This document shows, piece by piece, positions 1 to 6,513 of a DNA stretch of 6,513 nt; within the stretch, counting starts at the first letter, position 1, and each line of letters starts with the position of its first letter. A program made the translations under genes and the position numbers. The notes under the pieces were generated by a model, which worked only from the letters and a program-made list of their open reading frames with translations, did no database searches and was not told the origin of the DNA. Source of the stretch: Methylacidiphilaceae bacterium (lineage in GTDB: Bacteria > Verrucomicrobiota > Verrucomicrobiia > Methylacidiphilales > Methylacidiphilaceae); the NCBI GenBank assembly GCA_028687155.1, contig JAQUAR010000093.1, forward strand, positions 1 through 6,513, written 5' to 3'.

Positions 1-94
1 GAATCGCCCCGGCACCGGCCACGCCTGCGGCCAGCCGTTCTTGAACATCCACGACAACAATAGCAGCCTTTCGGCCATCGATCCGCCAACTCAT
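1..94 (-). CDS. Isochorismatase-like cysteine hydrolase, N-terminal fragment
   Basis: Only the first 31 codons are in the window; the gene continues past the left edge. The visible protein starts MSWRIDGRKAAIVVVDVQER. A short lead-in followed by a hydrophobic beta strand ending in VVDVQ(E/N) is the hallmark first strand of the isochorismatase/nicotinamidase superfamily, and D16 would be the catalytic aspartate. The catalytic Lys and Cys lie outside, so activity and substrate cannot be judged. The VDVQERL form is typical of the small YcaC-like hydrolases of unknown substrate. The ATG shares four bases (ATGA) with the lysA stop codon and has a strong Shine-Dalgarno sequence, so it is almost certainly translated from the same mRNA as lysA. 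The family call is fairly sure; the specific function is unknown. Confidence 0.78.
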   Translation of the reverse strand, partial: MSWRIDGRKAAIVVVDVQERLAAGVAGAGAI

Positions 95-1479
95 GGCTTC
101 TCCTTCCAACCCGCTTGGTCTCGTGTTAAACTCTCGCACTCTCCCGCTTGGCCGCTCGCTCCGTCGGCTCTTCCCGAGAGCTCGGGAGCAATTTCTTCTT
201 CGTCGATCCCTTCTCCCCGCACCAGATCCTCATAGCTCTCCCGACGGCGGATGAGGCGGTGATGTGCCCCGTCGACCAGGACCTCGGCTGGTCTCGGTCG
301 TGAATTATACTGAGAGGCCATCGAGAAGCCATAGGCGCCAGCACTGAAAATCGCCAGCAAATCTCCCGATTCTACCGGAGCCATCCGCCGGGAGGCGGCG
401 AAGCAGTCGCCCGACTCACAGACGGGGCCGACGATGTCCGCTTCCACCAGTTCGCCGCTTCGGCGGGCAACAGGCACGATTTGATGAAACGATCCATAAA
501 GGGCCGGTCGGATGAGGTCATTCATCCCCGCATCGACGATCACAAATTTCTTCTCCGGTCGATCCTTCCGATAGAGGACCCTTGTAAGGAGAATTCCCGC
601 GTTTCCGACGAGCAGCCGTCCCGGCTCCACGATGATGCGAAGCTTGAGCGGCCCGAGCAAGGGAAGAAGCCGCTCCGCATAGCACGCCGGCGTCGCCCAT
701 TGAGCCTTGCTCTCCCACCAGCCGGGGTCACCGCTCTGCAACGCCTCCTCATAGGCGATCCCCAGCCCCCCTCCAATGTCGAAGAACTCTGCGCCAAACC
801 GATCGCGCGCAATCTCCACCAAGGGAATCACTCGACGGACAGCTTCTTCGAAGGGCTCCACGTCACGGATCTGCGAGCCGATATGAAACTGAATCCCACG
901 CAGGGTCACGTGGGGAAGGTGCGGAAGCTGCCGATAAAGACCTTCGATCTCTTCCGCAGAGATGCCAAACTTGCTCTCGGCCACCCCCGTCTTCACCTTG
1001 GCGTGAGTTCTCGCGCCGACATCGGGATTGACGCGAAGAGCCACCGGAGCCCGTTTCCCCAAACGAGCGGCCACGCGATCGATGACCTCCAACTCCTCCC
1101 GGCTTTCCACCACGAAGCTGTAAATGCCGGCTTCCAAGGCTTCCTCGATCTCCTGGGCCGTCTTGCCAACCCCGGCGAACGTCGATCGGGCAGGATCGCC
1201 GCCCGCGCGGAGGATTCGATAGAGCTCTCCGCCGCTTACCAGATCGAAGCCAGAGCCGCGAGAGGCAAGCAGGCGAAGCAGAGCCAAGTTCGAATTCGCC
1301 TTTACCGCATAGCAGACAAGCGGGTTCAACGCACGAAGGGAGGAGAGCAGCCGTTCGTAGTGATCGACGATGGTGCCGGCCGAATAGACATACAATGGGG
1401 TGCCATACCTTTCGGCCAAGCCGGCGGCGTCGGTCTCTTCGACAAAAAGGGCCTCCCCTTGGTAGTGAAAGCGGTGCAT
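91..1479 (-). CDS. lysA: Diaminopimelate decarboxylase
   Basis: This PLP enzyme decarboxylates meso-2,6-diaminopimelate to L-lysine, the last step of bacterial lysine synthesis, in the cytoplasm. The 462-residue protein shows the full fold-type III set. The N-terminal barrel has YAVKAN with the PLP lysine K60, SKFGIS (169-174), FHIGSQ (198-203), the phosphate-binding GGGLG (236-240) and EPGR (285-288). The C-terminal beta domain has CESGD (354-358), with C354 supplied to the partner subunit's active site in the dimer, and then Y383 with SQYNSRPRP (389-397). These favour diaminopimelate over ornithine or arginine as substrate. The start MHRFHYQGEALFVEE is the usual LysA beginning; the nrdB stop is only 4 nt upstream and the Shine-Dalgarno is weak (GGTAAG at best), suggesting translational coupling to nrdB. 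The family usually ends near YEDLV (416-420). Here a Gly/Glu-rich tail of about 40 residues follows. The stop overlaps the next start by 4 nt. Confidence 0.96.
   Translation of the reverse strand: MHRFHYQGEALFVEETDAAGLAERYGTPLYVYSAGTIVDHYERLLSSLRALNPLVCYAVKANSNLALLRLLASRGSGFDLVSGGELYRILRAGGDPARSTFAGVGKTAQEIEEALEAGIYSFVVESREELEVIDRVAARLGKRAPVALRVNPDVGARTHAKVKTGVAESKFGISAEEIEGLYRQLPHLPHVTLRGIQFHIGSQIRDVEPFEEAVRRVIPLVEIARDRFGAEFFDIGGGLGIAYEEALQSGDPGWWESKAQWATPACYAERLLPLLGPLKLRIIVEPGRLLVGNAGILLTRVLYRKDRPEKKFVIVDAGMNDLIRPALYGSFHQIVPVARRSGELVEADIVGPVCESGDCFAASRRMAPVESGDLLAIFSAGAYGFSMASQYNSRPRPAEVLVDGAHHRLIRRRESYEDLVRGEGIDEEEIAPELSGRADGASGQAGECESLTRDQAGWKEKP
100..105 (-). promoter_or_regulatory. Shine-Dalgarno of the isochorismatase-like gene
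   Basis: AAGGAG lies 5 nt before the ATG at 94-92, inside the last codons of lysA. It fixes the start of the partial gene and shows that this gene has its own initiation site in addition to the stop/start overlap. Confidence 0.8.
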
Positions 1480-1483
1480 TCGC

Positions 1484-2545
1484 TTACCACTGAAGAAGCG
1501 CCCCGTGCTGGTATTCGGTCACGCGCGTCTCGAAGAAGTTCTTCTCCTTCAGGAGATCCATGGTTTCGCTCATCCAAGGGAAAGGATTGCGCGATCCGTA
1601 CCGCGCTTTCAAGCCGATCCGCTCCAATCTCCGATCGCCCACGTACTGAACGTAGTCCCGGAAAACATCCGCGTTTAGTCCGAGAATTCCCTTCGGCAGG
1701 CAGTCCTGCGCATAGAGGTATTCCATCTCCACGGCATCCGCGATCATTGCGCTGATCTCCTCTTGAAACGCAGGGGTCCAAGCGTCGGGGTTCTCCTCCT
1801 TGATGCCGTTGATCAAGTCGATGCCAAAGTTCAAATGGATCGTCTCGTCCCGCAGGATGTACTGAAACTGCTCGCCGATTCCGGTCATCCGATTCTGTCG
1901 GTGGAAAGAGAGGATCATGACGAACCCGCTGTAGAAGAAGATCCCCTCCATAATGACGTAAAAGCCGACCAAGTTCTTGAGAAATTGCTGAATGCCGGCC
2001 TCCGTCTCGGTCGTAAAACCTTCGCGAAGAATATCCGCAGTCAAGGTCATCTCAAAGGTATCCTTGTCCCGGATCGAGTTGACCTCATGATACATGTTGA
2101 ATACTTCACGCTCATCGAGACCCAGGCTCTCGACGATGTACAAAAAGGCATGCGTATGCACCGCTTCCTCGAAAGCCTGGCGCAAGAGGAATTGTCGAGC
2201 CTCGGGATTCGTGATGTGCTTAAAGATCGCAAGCACGATATTGTTGCCAACCAGGCTCTCCCCGGTGGCGAAGAATCCGAGATTCCTCAGAATGACCCGA
2301 CGCTCTCCGGGGCTCAGGGTATCGGATTTCCAAAGCTCGATATCTCTTTGCATCGGGACTTCGGAGGGAAGCCAGTTGTTTGCGCACCCGTTGAGGTAAT
2401 GTTCCCATGCCCACTTATACTTCAAGGGCATAAGCTGATTCACGTCCACGGTCCGGCAGTTGATCAGCCGCTTGTCTTCCGCGTTGATCCTCTTGGTGAG
2501 GTCGTGGCGTTGGAATCCGGTCTCCGAGCTGTTACAACAAGACAT
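1484..2545 (-). CDS. nrdB: Class I ribonucleotide reductase small (beta, R2) subunit, predicted class Ic with Phe at the radical-tyrosine site
   Basis: This subunit makes and stores the oxidant that starts ribonucleotide reduction in NrdA, giving dNTPs. The 353-residue ferritin-like protein has all six metal ligands: E96 (GESLVGNN), E127 and H130 (EEAVH), E200 (IMEG), E234 and H237 (RDETIH). The radical-tyrosine position, four residues after H130, is F134 (codon TTT at 2146-2144). The radical-transfer residues are present: W58, D233, Y229, and near the C-terminus Y345 in [11 protein letters not shown], the tail that docks into NrdA. Recalled C. trachomatis NrdB (346 aa; E89, E120, H123, F127, E193, E227, H230, W51, Y222, Y338) matches at a constant +7 offset, and long stretches look nearly identical. 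Known class Ic enzymes use a Mn(IV)/Fe(III) centre instead of a tyrosyl radical; that this one does is inference. The start has AAGGAG 5 nt upstream. The extra N-terminal residues ([10 protein letters not shown]) include adjacent cysteines, which is odd. Confidence 0.97.
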   Translation of the reverse strand: MSCCNSSETGFQRHDLTKRINAEDKRLINCRTVDVNQLMPLKYKWAWEHYLNGCANNWLPSEVPMQRDIELWKSDTLSPGERRVILRNLGFFATGESLVGNNIVLAIFKHITNPEARQFLLRQAFEEAVHTHAFLYIVESLGLDEREVFNMYHEVNSIRDKDTFEMTLTADILREGFTTETEAGIQQFLKNLVGFYVIMEGIFFYSGFVMILSFHRQNRMTGIGEQFQYILRDETIHLNFGIDLINGIKEENPDAWTPAFQEEISAMIADAVEMEYLYAQDCLPKGILGLNADVFRDYVQYVGDRRLERIGLKARYGSRNPFPWMSETMDLLKEKNFFETRVTEYQHGALLQW

Positions 2546-2685
2546 GGTCTCTCCTTTGCTCTATTTTTCTCTGCTGATTTAGCCTGCGCGCCTCACCAGC
2601 GTTCTCCCGCGGTTACAGACGGGGAAATCCCGTTGCGCGCATCCCTCGGCTTGCCGCTGCAGTCCGCCCCCACTCTGCTCGCCAG
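2546..2685 (-). other. 140-nt nrdA-nrdB spacer without a recognisable gene
   Basis: This is the untranslated gap between the nrdA stop (TGA, 2688-2686) and the nrdB start. It holds the nrdB Shine-Dalgarno and one small inverted repeat, ACGGG-gaaat-CCCGT at 2619-2633 (5-bp stem). That stem is too short, and has no T-run, to count as a terminator. An A-rich stretch (GAGAAAAATAGAG on the minus strand) precedes the ribosome binding site. I see no clear -35/-10 pair. The likely reading is a leader within a shared nrdA-nrdB transcript; a separate weak nrdB promoter or an mRNA-processing site cannot be excluded. Confidence 0.5.
2551..2556 (-). promoter_or_regulatory. Shine-Dalgarno of nrdB
   Basis: AAGGAG lies 5 nt upstream of the nrdB ATG at 2545-2543. 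It supports this start over the internal ATG at codon 39, which would remove conserved N-terminal sequence. Confidence 0.8.
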
Positions 2686-5541
2686 TCATTGGCAGCTCTC
2701 GCATTCCGGGTTGTCCAGAGAGCAGGTCCGTCCATTCTGCTCCTCCGGCCGATCGACGCGCACACGGGAGGAGGGACTGACGCTTTTCATCCAGCGTGGC
2801 TGCAGGCCCCTCGCGTTGATATCCAAAGTCGATTTCTCCACGGAAGTCGCCGCCACGGCTCGCAGGTAGTAGGTCGTTTTGAGTCCCTTCCGCCAAGCCA
2901 AGAAGTACATATCGGAGAGCTTCTTCCCATTCGGCTCCGCAATATAGAGATTGAGCGATTGCGCCATGTCGATCCACTTCTGTCTTCGACTCGCAGACTC
3001 GATCAACCACCTCGGATCGAGTTCGAAAGCGGTGAGGTATCGCTCCCTGATCTCCTGAGGAATCCGTTCAATGGAAAAAACCGAGCCGTCGTAGAACTTG
3101 AGATCGTCCACCATCTCCTGATCCCAGAGACCGGCTTGCCTCAAATCCTCGACCAGATAGCTGTTGATCGTCGTAAAGTCGCCCGACAGATTCGATTTTA
3201 CGAACAGATTCTTGTAGGTCGGTTCGATCGATGGGGAGACCCCGCTAATGTTCGAGATCGTGGCGGTAGGGGCAATGGCCAGCAGATTGCTGTTCCGGAG
3301 TCCGTGCTTCCGAATCGCCTTTCGAACCTCCTCCCAGTCTTTCCGGATCGTTCGGTCCACATCGAGATTCCCGCCGCGCTCCTCCTCCAGCAAGGAGAGC
3401 GTGTCGATCGGTAAGAGACCTCGATCCCATTTCGAGCCGGGGAAGGTAGAATAGGCGCCTCGCTCTCTTGCCAGGTCGGCCGACGCAATAAGCGCATGGT
3501 AGGCGATGATCTCCATCGTCCGGTCCGCAAATTCCACCGCCTCCAGGCTTCCGTAGGATATCTTCAAACGATAGAGCGCATCTTGGAAGCCCATCAGCCC
3601 GAGGCCGACCGGACGATGGCGCAGATTGGCGTTTTTTGCCGCCGGAGTCGGGTAGAAATTGATATCAATCACGTTATCCAGCATGCGGACAGCGACCCGG
3701 ATCGTCTCCGCCAGCTCTTCCTCATCGAGCGCTCCGTCCTTCACGTGGGCGACCAGATTGATCGAGCCCAAGTTACAGACTGCGGTCTCGTCGGAAGACG
3801 TATTTAACGTGATTTCGGTGCAGAGGTTGGAGTTGTGAATGACGCCGACATGATCTTGAGGAGACCGGAGATTGGATGGATCCTTGAAGGTAATCCAAGG
3901 ATGGCCGGTCTCGAAAAGCATCGTCAGCATCTTTCGCCAGAGGGTCGATGCTGCCACGCGTCGGAAATTCCGAATCTCCCCCCGGTCCGCCTTCTCCTCG
4001 TATTCGCAATAACGTCGCTCGAACGCCTTGCCGTAAAGGTCGTGGAGATCGGGCACCTCGCTGGGGCTGAAAAGCGTCCAATTTCCTCCTTCCATGACCC
4101 GCTTCATAAACAGGTCGGGAATCCAATTGGCCGTATTCATGTCGGGAGTCCGCCGCCGCTCGTCTCCTGTGTTCCTTCGGAGTTCCAGGAAATCCTCGAT
4201 GTCGAGATGCCAAGTCTCCAGGTAGGCGCAGACGGCTCCTTTCCTCTTCCCCCCTTGGTTGACGGCGACGGCAGTGTCATTTGCAACCTTCAAAAAGGGG
4301 ATGACCCCTTGACTCCGGCCGTTCGTCCCCCGGATCAAAGAGCCGGTGGCCCGGACACTGGTCCAGTCGTTGCCTAAGCCGCCGGCCCACTTGGAAAGCC
4401 GAGCGTTGTCGGAGATCACCTGGAAGATCCCGTCAAGATCATCCGAAACGGTAAGCAGATAGCAGGAGGAGAGCTGAGGATGCAGGGTTCCCGAATTAAA
4501 AAGAGTCGGTGTTGAGGAGAGAAACGAAAAAGACGAGAGCCGTTCGTAAAACTCGATCGCATGAGCCTCGCGGTTCTCTTTCTCCGCCAGCGCCAATCCC
4601 ATCGCTACGCGCATCCAGAAATATTGCGGCGTTTCGATTTTTCTCTCCTCGTGATGAAGAAGATAGCGATCGTATACGGTCTGAAGCCCCATGTACGTGA
4701 AGTCGCGATCCCTCTCCATTCTGAGGGATCCTGCCAATCTTTCGAGATCGTAGCTCAGCAGCTTGGGCGAGAGCCGGCCGACCTCCACCCCGTGTCGAAT
4801 GGAAATCGGGAAAAAGTTTCGGTGTACAGCCTGGAGCTCCTCTCGACCACGCATCTCGGGCAGTGTCTCCCGATAGAGCTTTGCCAGCAGAATCCGCGCT
4901 GCGACATAGGTGTAGGCTGGCTCCTCCTCCACTCGCGACCGTGCGGCGAGAATCATCGCCTGGTCGATCTCGTCCTCGCTGACCCCATCATACAGGCTCC
5001 GCAAGGTCTCTTCGGCCAATCGTTTCCATGAACACCTCTCCTCGAGCCCCCGGCAGGCCTCCTCGAGTTCCCGCCCAAGCCCCTCCGGATCCAAAGGCAC
5101 CCGCTCCCCGCATCGAAGGACGAAAGAAAACGGGGCTGCCGCCGATTGGGTTGCCGCCCGCAAGGTCCGAGCCCGACGCCGCTCCGCCCGGTACAGGATG
5201 TAACGGCGGGCTACTGCATGGTATCCCTCTTCCATGAGGGCGGTCTCCACCCAGTCTTGAATCCGCTCGACCTCCAGCGCCTCTCCGGCAACTGCTGCGC
5301 TGACGGCCCGCCCCACCACCGCCCGCGTGACCTCCGCGACCGCCGATTTCAGATCTTCCGCAATTACCTGCTCCAGAGGCACCCCGTGCTCTGCTCGAAA
5401 GGCACGTTCCACCGCCCACGAGATCCGCTTCGGTTCGAACGCAACAACCGCCCCATTCCGCTTCTGAACCGTAAACGTCCTGGCAGACAGCGGCTCTATG
5501 CCGGCCAACTCCAACTGCCGAGCATCTTCCAGCGAAATCAT
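2686..5541 (-). CDS. nrdA: Class I ribonucleotide reductase large (alpha, R1) catalytic subunit with two N-terminal ATP-cone domains
   Basis: It reduces ribonucleoside diphosphates to deoxy forms, using the oxidant from NrdB. The 951-residue protein has an ATP-cone at about 20-120 with an intact VQKRNG...FEPKRI motif, then a second cone-like domain at about 139-225 that matches the N-terminus of E. coli NrdA but has a degraded motif ([15 protein letters not shown]). The 10-stranded barrel follows. Active-site residues are C360 (E. coli C225, in LSSCYL), N572/C574/E576 in SNLCTE (N437/C439/E441), C589 in AVCNLGS (C462), and the radical-pathway pair Y891-Y892 in KTTYYLR (Y730/Y731). The C-terminal tail carries C940 and C947-ES-C950, the swinging dithiol re-reduced by thioredoxin or glutaredoxin. 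The start at 5541 was chosen for its AGGAG 6 nt upstream and the [10 protein letters not shown] beginning. The reading frame is open upstream to an ATG at 5673, but that extension would cover the promoter and NrdR boxes and has no ribosome binding site. Two cones give more length than the 761-residue E. coli protein. Confidence 0.97.
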   Translation of the reverse strand: MISLEDARQLELAGIEPLSARTFTVQKRNGAVVAFEPKRISWAVERAFRAEHGVPLEQVIAEDLKSAVAEVTRAVVGRAVSAAVAGEALEVERIQDWVETALMEEGYHAVARRYILYRAERRRARTLRAATQSAAAPFSFVLRCGERVPLDPEGLGRELEEACRGLEERCSWKRLAEETLRSLYDGVSEDEIDQAMILAARSRVEEEPAYTYVAARILLAKLYRETLPEMRGREELQAVHRNFFPISIRHGVEVGRLSPKLLSYDLERLAGSLRMERDRDFTYMGLQTVYDRYLLHHEERKIETPQYFWMRVAMGLALAEKENREAHAIEFYERLSSFSFLSSTPTLFNSGTLHPQLSSCYLLTVSDDLDGIFQVISDNARLSKWAGGLGNDWTSVRATGSLIRGTNGRSQGVIPFLKVANDTAVAVNQGGKRKGAVCAYLETWHLDIEDFLELRRNTGDERRRTPDMNTANWIPDLFMKRVMEGGNWTLFSPSEVPDLHDLYGKAFERRYCEYEEKADRGEIRNFRRVAASTLWRKMLTMLFETGHPWITFKDPSNLRSPQDHVGVIHNSNLCTEITLNTSSDETAVCNLGSINLVAHVKDGALDEEELAETIRVAVRMLDNVIDINFYPTPAAKNANLRHRPVGLGLMGFQDALYRLKISYGSLEAVEFADRTMEIIAYHALIASADLARERGAYSTFPGSKWDRGLLPIDTLSLLEEERGGNLDVDRTIRKDWEEVRKAIRKHGLRNSNLLAIAPTATISNISGVSPSIEPTYKNLFVKSNLSGDFTTINSYLVEDLRQAGLWDQEMVDDLKFYDGSVFSIERIPQEIRERYLTAFELDPRWLIESASRRQKWIDMAQSLNLYIAEPNGKKLSDMYFLAWRKGLKTTYYLRAVAATSVEKSTLDINARGLQPRWMKSVSPSSRVRVDRPEEQNGRTCSLDNPECESCQ

Positions 5542-5547
5542 GGCCCT

Positions 5548-5552
5548 CTCCT
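5548..5552 (-). promoter_or_regulatory. Shine-Dalgarno deciding the nrdA start
   Basis: AGGAG lies 6 nt before the ATG at 5541-5539. This site decides between the 951-residue protein and a 44-residue longer version from 5673, whose ATG has only ACAAGTGTACACAT upstream, with no purine-rich ribosome binding site. Confidence 0.82.
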
Positions 5553-5555
5553 GTG

Positions 5556-5571
5556 GTTCTAGATGTTGTGC
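5556..5571 (-). promoter_or_regulatory. Putative NrdR box, promoter-distal
   Basis: The minus-strand 16-mer GCACAACATCTAGAAC keeps the most conserved positions of the NrdR-box palindrome as I recall it (roughly acaCwAtATaTwGtgT): C4, A6, A8, T9, T11 and G13. NrdR is the zinc-finger/ATP-cone repressor of bacterial RNR genes and binds paired boxes. This copy starts exactly 31 bp downstream of the better-matching box at 5587-5602, about three helical turns, the spacing expected for a pair. It ends 3 nt before the nrdA Shine-Dalgarno. On its own the match would be weak; the spacing is what supports it. Confidence 0.55.
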
Positions 5572-5586
5572 GCGTGGTCGGAACAA

Positions 5587-5602
5587 CCACAATTTATTGT
5601 AC
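5587..5602 (-). promoter_or_regulatory. Putative NrdR box, promoter-overlapping
   Basis: The minus-strand 16-mer GTACAATAAATTGTGG contains the inverted repeat ACAAT-AA-ATTGT and agrees at 12 of 16 positions with an idealised NrdR box ACACAATATATTGTGT. It covers the TACAAT -10-like hexamer, so binding would block RNA polymerase. This fits the known role of NrdR as a nucleotide-sensing repressor of nrd genes. The nrdR gene itself is not in the window. Confidence 0.65.
5596..5601 (-). promoter_or_regulatory. Candidate -10 element of the nrdA promoter
   Basis: TACAAT on the minus strand differs from TATAAT at one base and would start transcription near 5589, giving a leader of about 48 nt. No good -35 hexamer lies 16-18 nt upstream (that stretch is C/G-rich); TTGACG at 5633-5628 is 26 nt away, which is too far. 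The promoter is therefore weak by sequence, activator-dependent, or misplaced. Confidence 0.4.
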
Positions 5603-5658
5603 AATTGAGCCGAATTCCCCCCGATCCCGTCAATCTCTTTCGCAACGCATGCACGCGC

Positions 5659-5683
5659 TTGAGGCTCAACCATATGTGTACAC
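5659..5683. promoter_or_regulatory. Two short palindromes upstream of nrdA
   Basis: TTGAG-G-CTCAA (5659-5669) and GTGTACAC (5676-5683) are perfect short inverted repeats placed 58-82 bp upstream of the candidate -10. The core TGTACA recurs, as part of ATTGTACAAT, at 5596-5605. They could be operators for another regulator or could be chance; no family is recognised. Confidence 0.25.
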
Positions 5684-5741
5684 TTGTATTACTTAAAAGC
5701 CCTTCCTCCGACAAGCCCGATCTTACGCTCGGCGCACGCGA

Positions 5742-5777
5742 AGGAAAGGCCGCCGATTGAACCCGGCGGCCTTTCCT
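5742..5777 (-). terminator. Intrinsic-type terminator after amtB
   Basis: A perfect 14-bp inverted repeat (AGGAAAGGCCGCCG at 5742-5755 pairing with CGGCGGCCTTTCCT at 5764-5777) with an 8-nt loop begins 23 nt after the amtB stop. The 3' arm ends in GGCCTTTCCTT, a broken T-run, so it is an imperfect Rho-independent terminator. The symmetry means it could work in both directions. It separates amtB from the nrdA promoter region. Confidence 0.7.
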
Positions 5778-5800
5778 CCGATATGCTCTGGGGAACGGGG

Positions 5801-6513
5801 CTACACGGCGTAGCCTTCTTCGCCATGCTGCGTCGTGTCCAGCCCTTGAGTTTCCACTTCGGCCGGCACGCGTAAGGTGACGAAGAGCCGGACTAGCATG
5901 GCCAGGGCCACGGTCATGCTGACTGCCAGCCCGATCGTGATGGCGATGGCCTCGAGCTGCGCCAAGTAGAGTGTATGGTGGCTCACCAGAGCGGCCAGCC
6001 CATTCTTTCCCGCCACCGCCTCATTGCTCAGGTTTCCGTTGACCTTCGCGGTGGCGAATACGCCCGTCAGCAGTGCTCCCAGCGTCCCCCCCACCCCGTG
6101 CACGCCAAAGGCGTCGAGCGCATCGTCGTACCCCAAGGTCTTCTTCAGCTTGGAACATGCCCAGTAGGGAACAACTGCCGCCAAGACCCCAATGAGAACG
6201 GCTCCCGTCGAATCGACGAATCCACAAGCTGGCGTAATGCAGACCAGGCCTGCAACGGCACCCGTGCTATACCCCAGCACACTGGGCTTTCCTTTCAGGG
6301 CGTATTCGAGCATCCCCCAGACAAAGGAGGCCACTGCGGTCGCGAGCGTCGTCGTGGTAAACGCATTGGCCGCGATTCCATCCGCCGCCCCAGCGCTTCC
6401 CGCATTGAAGCCATACCAACCGATCCAGAGCATCGCTGCCCCGACCATGCAAAGGACCATGCGATGCGGCAGGATCGGCTCCTTGCCGTGCCCGATCCTT
6501 CTGCCGAGCAGGA
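5801..6513 (-). CDS. amtB: Ammonium transporter of the Amt family, C-terminal part
   Basis: This inner-membrane trimeric channel takes up ammonium and is gated by PII protein. The last 236 residues are visible; the N-terminal part, including the first pore histidine, lies beyond the right edge. The fragment begins LLGRRIGHGKEPILPHR, the conserved loop before the sixth membrane helix, then IGWYGFNAGSA. About six hydrophobic segments follow, corresponding to helices 6-11 of the 11-helix fold: ITPACGFV, then DAFGVHGVGGTLGALLTGVF with the second pore histidine (visible residue 138, E. coli H318). The cytoplasmic tail ends GLDTTQHGEEGYAV, the conserved segment that contacts GlnK and couples subunits, so PII control is likely. 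A glnK gene, if linked, is outside the window. The gene ends in TAG and is followed by a hairpin terminator. The family call is secure; the symbol amtB rather than a plain amt is by convention. Confidence 0.95.
   Translation of the reverse strand, partial: LLGRRIGHGKEPILPHRMVLCMVGAAMLWIGWYGFNAGSAGAADGIAANAFTTTTLATAVASFVWGMLEYALKGKPSVLGYSTGAVAGLVCITPACGFVDSTGAVLIGVLAAVVPYWACSKLKKTLGYDDALDAFGVHGVGGTLGALLTGVFATAKVNGNLSNEAVAGKNGLAALVSHHTLYLAQLEAIAITIGLAVSMTVALAMLVRLFVTLRVPAEVETQGLDTTQHGEEGYAV

Noticed and set aside
1480..1560. Lysine riboswitch in front of lysA
   Set aside because: The region upstream of lysA is the coding end of nrdB; there is no room for a leader RNA.
481..1755. 424-codon open frame on the plus strand opposite lysA and the end of nrdB
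   Set aside because: It lies antisense to two certain genes, its translation is low-complexity Arg/Ser/Pro-rich with no recognisable domain, and it has no convincing ribosome binding site. Long antisense open frames are expected in GC-rich coding DNA.
1484..2545. NrdB as an R2-like ligand-binding oxidase or a metal-free class Ie protein
   Set aside because: It sits next to nrdA, keeps W58, Y229 and the C-terminal Y345 needed for radical transfer, and retains all six carboxylate/His ligands.
2619..2633. Hairpin in the nrdA-nrdB spacer as a terminator
   Set aside because: The stem is only 5 bp and no T-run follows in either direction.
1763..2869. 368-codon open frame on the plus strand opposite nrdB
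   Set aside because: It is a mirror of nrdB codon usage running into the nrdA end; no family features.
2579..3010. Minus-strand open frame spanning the nrdA end and the nrdA-nrdB spacer
   Set aside because: Most of it overlaps nrdA in another frame, and the part in the spacer shows no domain and no start signal of its own. NrdA also ends normally in CESCQ, so this is not a frameshifted tail.
5542..5673. 44-residue N-terminal extension of NrdA from an ATG at 5673
   Set aside because: There is no ribosome binding site before it, it would cover the -10 and both NrdR-like boxes, and the start at 5541 has AGGAG at ideal spacing and fits the family.
1..6513. Mobile element, phage, CRISPR, tRNA or an undescribed defence system
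   Set aside because: No transposase, integrase, spaced direct repeats or tRNA-like structure was seen, and every sizeable open region is explained by the five housekeeping genes.

Overview
This 6.5-kb window holds core metabolism. All five genes read on the minus strand, so transcription runs from high to low coordinates. In that order they are the C-terminal two-thirds of an AmtB-type ammonium transporter (cut by the right edge), nrdA and nrdB (large and small subunits of an aerobic class I ribonucleotide reductase, RNR), lysA (diaminopimelate decarboxylase), and the first 31 codons of an isochorismatase-like cysteine hydrolase (cut by the left edge). Nearly all of the window is coding. The largest non-coding stretch is the 259-nt region between amtB and nrdA.

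Region by region: amtB ends at 5801 and is followed 23 nt later by a 14-bp GC-rich inverted repeat that looks like its transcription terminator. Next comes the nrdA control region. It has a TACAAT -10-like element and two 16-bp NrdR-box-like palindromes whose starts are 31 bp apart, one over the -10 and one just ahead of the nrdA ribosome binding site. nrdA and nrdB are separated by 140 nt with no recognisable gene. nrdB and lysA are separated by 4 nt, and lysA overlaps the next gene by 4 nt (ATGA). The genes from nrdA leftwards therefore probably form one operon, and lysine/diaminopimelate synthesis may be transcribed together with dNTP synthesis.

The most notable feature is the RNR. The small subunit has Phe (F134) where the classical enzyme has its radical tyrosine (E. 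coli Y122). All six metal ligands are present, and the first is Glu. Every functional residue falls at the Chlamydia trachomatis number plus 7, so this looks like a class Ic, Mn/Fe-type enzyme. The large subunit carries an extra N-terminal ATP-cone with an intact nucleotide-binding motif, ahead of a second, degenerate one.

Organism: moderately high-GC DNA (by eye, not counted) and a NrdB that closely resembles the chlamydial protein as I recall it. This points to a bacterium of the PVC superphylum, possibly a verrucomicrobium, but class Ic RNRs are also found elsewhere, so this is inference. I see no mobile element, CRISPR array, RNA gene or undescribed multi-gene system here.
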